The position numbers and the translations under genes are program-made. Positions 6,244 to 7,998 of a DNA stretch of 7,998 nt are shown here, piece after piece (the stretch's first letter is position 1; each line of letters opens with the position of its first letter). The notes beneath the pieces were generated by a model, which saw only the letters and a list, made by a program, of their open reading frames with translations, searched no databases and was not told the DNA's origin. This DNA comes from an uncultured Collinsella sp. (GTDB lineage: Bacteria; Actinomycetota; Coriobacteriia; Coriobacteriales; Coriobacteriaceae): the NCBI GenBank assembly GCA_902495955.1, contig CABUZE010000033.1, positions 1 to 7,998 of the forward strand. The letters run 5' to 3'.

Positions 6244-6963
6244 GGCGGTTGCGTGGCGCTCGAGGTACTCGGAACCCACATTCTCGCGCTCCCAGCCGCG
6301 CACGACCTTGTAGCCCACGGGGCTCAGGAAGACCTCGCACAGTAGCTCGGCAACAGCGCCGGTCAGCGAGCACATAAGAACCTGCACCCAGGTCCAGCCA
6401 AAGAACGTGTGACTCACCACAATGGCAAAGACCAGGTTGTCGATAAACTGGCCAACACCCGTAGACACATAGGAACGGAAGGCAAAGCTCGCAAAGTTAT
6501 TCTTTTTGAGCATACGGCCGAGCGACTGGTTGAGCGTGGAGTTAACCACGGCAGAAACGAGCATTGCCAGCGAAGAGCCCAGCACCACGTACCAGGTGCC
6601 GCCGATGGTGGCGTTAAGGGCAGTGTTGACCTCAATCATGCCCGTGTCGTAGTAGGCGCCCCACATGCCGGGCGTGAGCGAGCATGCCCAAAAGCACAGG
6701 CTCACGGCCAGGTTGACCAGCAGCGCGAGGATAGAGATTTTGATGGATGCCTTGGCGCCAAAGCGCTTGCAGATCATGTCCTGGCACAAAAACGAAACCC
6801 AGCTCACCACAAAGCCGCAGTCGAGCGCCAGATACGGCAGGCTGATAAGCTCTTTGTTGGCCAGCAGGTTCATCATGATGACGCTCACGAAAAACAGCGA
6901 AACCGTTGCCGCGGGAATGCTCCGCAACAGGACCTTGTAGTCCTCCATGACCTTCTTGATCAT
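6241..6963 (-). CDS. VUT-family (Vut_1, YhhQ-like) transporter, possible queuosine-precursor importer
   Basis: The 240-residue product is an integral membrane protein with about six helices (roughly 18-36, 44-61, 74-96, 122-144, 165-187 and 194-214). Visible family-like patterns are LLANKELISLPYLALDCGFV (33-52), SFLCQDMICKRFGAKASIK (57-75), GSSLAMLVSAVVN (129-141) and RSYVSTGVGQFIDN (163-176). Vut_1 proteins include YhhQ, which imports queuosine precursors (preQ0/preQ1) for tRNA modification. The ATG at 6963 is chosen over an open frame reaching 7107 because AAAGGAG (6970-6976) lies 6 nt before it. The upstream extension also has no membrane character and would run through the promoter at 7049-7077. 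It is the first gene of an operon with the SDR gene. Specificity for a queuosine precursor rests on family membership only; no queuosine biosynthesis or tgt gene is in the window. Confidence 0.85.
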   Translation of the reverse strand: MIKKVMEDYKVLLRSIPAATVSLFFVSVIMMNLLANKELISLPYLALDCGFVVSWVSFLCQDMICKRFGAKASIKISILALLVNLAVSLCFWACSLTPGMWGAYYDTGMIEVNTALNATIGGTWYVVLGSSLAMLVSAVVNSTLNQSLGRMLKKNNFASFAFRSYVSTGVGQFIDNLVFAIVVSHTFFGWTWVQVLMCSLTGAVAELLCEVFLSPVGYKVVRGWERENVGSEYLERHATA

Positions 6964-7042
6964 TATGTACTCCTTTGGTTTTAGGTTTAACGAGCAGGAT
7001 ATCGGACCCGAACTGCTCGGACGCCCCGGTCTTGAGACGACG
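6964..7042 (-). promoter_or_regulatory. Structured 5' leader of the VUT-SDR operon, possible preQ1-like riboswitch
   Basis: From the predicted start site (about 7042) to the ATG the leader is about 79 nt. Its main feature is a perfect 7-bp stem, CGAGCAG (7019-7013) with CTGCTCG (6997-6991), around a 15-nt loop containing TTCGGGTCC. An A-rich tail, TTAAACCTAAAACC (6990-6977), follows and runs straight into the Shine-Dalgarno. GGT or GGGT in the loop can pair with ACC or ACCT in the tail, and TCC in the loop with GGA of the Shine-Dalgarno, which would make an H-type pseudoknot. A single stem, a pyrimidine-containing loop and an A-rich tail ending at the ribosome-binding site recall preQ1 class I switches. 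The assignment is inference; the core does not match any consensus I can recall exactly. Confidence 0.35.
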
Positions 7043-7048
7043 GTGGGT

Positions 7049-7077
7049 ATGATAGCCGCTCGCGCGGCATAAGGCAA
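7049..7077 (-). promoter_or_regulatory. Sigma-A-type promoter of the VUT-SDR operon
   Basis: On the minus strand TTGCCT (7077-7072) and TATCAT (7054-7049) match four and five of six consensus bases, with an optimal 17-nt spacer. This is the best promoter in the window. The -35 box overlaps the end of the T-rich tail of the prfC terminator, so the two transcription units abut directly. Confidence 0.7.
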
Positions 7078-7113
7078 ACAAACGGCGCGGCAGCCCCACA
7101 GGACCACCGCGCC
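7075..7113 (-). terminator. Rho-independent terminator of prfC
   Basis: Read on the minus strand, GGCGCGG (7113-7107) pairs with CCGCGCC (7090-7084) in a 7-bp all-GC stem. Further pairing inside the loop is possible (GTCC with GGGC). The stem is followed by GTTTGTTTG, a broken U-tract. It begins 6 bp after the prfC stop codon. Confidence 0.75.
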
Positions 7114-7119
7114 AATGCG

Positions 7120-7998
7120 TTAAAAGGCTACGTTGCCAAACTCCGACAGGATCAGGTCGGGGTTGTGGTCGGTTGCCCAATCCACGTTCCACGGGCTCGT
7201 GAACAGCAGTAGCTTACCGCCGCGCATGTCCTCGACACGCAGCGTGTCGCGCGTGAGCGAAAGGCCCGGGATATCGATAGTATCGGGGTCGTTCTGGATC
7301 CAGCGGATGTCCGTATAGGGCAGCGGCTGGCGACGAACCTCAACACGGTACTCAGCCTTGAGGCGGCGCTCGAGCACCTCAAACTGCAGTACGCCGACCA
7401 CGCCCACAATGACGCTCTCCATGCCGGCACCCAGCTCGCGGAAGATCTGGATGGCGCCCTCCTGGGCAAGCTCCTCCATGCCCTTGACGAACTGCTTGCG
7501 CTTGAGCGTGTCGACCTGCGTAATGCGAGCGAACATCTCGGGGGCAAACGTCGGGATCTGCGGATACTGCACGTGGCGCTTGCCGGAGCACACGGTGTCG
7601 CCGATGCTAAAGATACCCGGATCGAACAGGCCCACGATATCGCCCGCGTACGCCTCGTCCACGATGGCGCGGTCATCGGCCATCATCGACGTGCCCGTGG
7701 CAAGCTTGAGCTTGCGGTTGCCCTGCACGTGAAAGGCATCCATGCCGCGCTCGAACTTACCCGAGCAAATGCGCACAAAGGCGATGCGGTCACGGTGGTT
7801 CTTGTCCATGTTGGCCTGAATCTTAAACACAAAGCCGCTAATGTCGTCGCTGCAAGGATCGATCGGCTCACTGGTGAGCGTATCGGTATAGGCGCGCGGC
7901 GTCGGGGCCAGACGCAGGAACTCCTTGAGGAAGGGCTCCACACCAAAGTTGGTGAGCGCCGAGCCAAAGAACGCCGGGCTCAGCTTGCCGCAGGCCAC
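7120..7998 (-). CDS. prfC: Peptide chain release factor 3 (RF3), C-terminal part; 5' end outside window
   Basis: RF3 is a translation-factor GTPase that removes RF1/RF2 from the ribosome after peptide release. About 293 of the usual 520-530 residues are present. The frame is open to the window edge, and its first codon there (GTG) is an internal valine, so the GTPase domain motifs lie outside. In fragment numbering, PAFFGSALTNFGVEPFL (8-24) is the RF3-typical end of the G domain. HRDRIAFVRICSGKFERGM (68-86) marks the beta-barrel domain II. GVLQFEVLERRL (202-213) is the domain III signature that separates RF3 from EF-G and other relatives. The C-terminus ends naturally at TAA (7122-7120). No internal stop or frameshift is seen. 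It is transcribed separately from the VUT-SDR operon downstream of it. Confidence 0.95.
   Translation of the reverse strand: MACGKLSPAFFGSALTNFGVEPFLKEFLRLAPTPRAYTDTLTSEPIDPCSDDISGFVFKIQANMDKNHRDRIAFVRICSGKFERGMDAFHVQGNRKLKLATGTSMMADDRAIVDEAYAGDIVGLFDPGIFSIGDTVCSGKRHVQYPQIPTFAPEMFARITQVDTLKRKQFVKGMEELAQEGAIQIFRELGAGMESVIVGVVGVLQFEVLERRLKAEYRVEVRRQPLPYTDIRWIQNDPDTIDIPGLSLTRDTLRVEDMRGGKLLLFTSPWNVDWATDHNPDLILSEFGNVAF

Noticed and set aside
5488..6345. Plus-strand open frame (285 codons) opposite the SDR gene
   Set aside because: It starts inside the ung end, runs through the strong terminator and has no family motif; the SDR motifs are on the minus strand.
6964..7107. Longer N-terminus for the VUT transporter
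   Set aside because: The extra 48 codons have no membrane character, cross the promoter and prfC terminator, and the internal ATG at 6963 has AAAGGAG at ideal distance.

Overview
The window looks like ordinary chromosomal DNA of a high-GC Gram-positive gut-type bacterium. Protein style, strong AAGGAG ribosome-binding sites and compact intergenic hairpins suggest the Coriobacteriia, with Collinsella as my best guess. That placement is an inference from general resemblance and was not tested by any search. GC content is high throughout the coding regions, and I see no island of foreign composition, no transposase, no RNA gene and no CRISPR array.

Left part (1-1348): the last codons of an unidentified membrane protein run in from the left (+). 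Two strong hairpins separate it from a convergent RlmA-type 23S rRNA methyltransferase (-). The gap upstream of rlmA holds a REP-like set of direct and inverted repeats and leads into a MATE-family efflux pump (+).

Middle part (1349-5549): the MATE gene converges on a LysR-family regulator (-) that carries one in-frame amber codon and is probably a young pseudogene. The regulator is divergent from an EamA/DMT-type ten-helix transporter (+), its most likely target. Uracil-DNA glycosylase (ung, +) follows and ends at a strong bidirectional terminator.

Right part (5550-7998), all on the minus strand and read from right to left: the C-terminal half of peptide chain release factor 3 (prfC) with its terminator; a well-formed promoter; a leader of about 79 nt with a hairpin and an A-rich tail; a VUT-family transporter (the family that includes queuosine-precursor transporters); and an SDR-family oxidoreductase whose Shine-Dalgarno overlaps the transporter's stop codon. 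The last two genes form a tight two-gene operon.

I find no convincing new multi-gene system. The points most worth checking are the amber-interrupted LysR, the possible preQ1-type leader of the VUT-SDR operon, and the repeat cluster between rlmA and the MATE gene.
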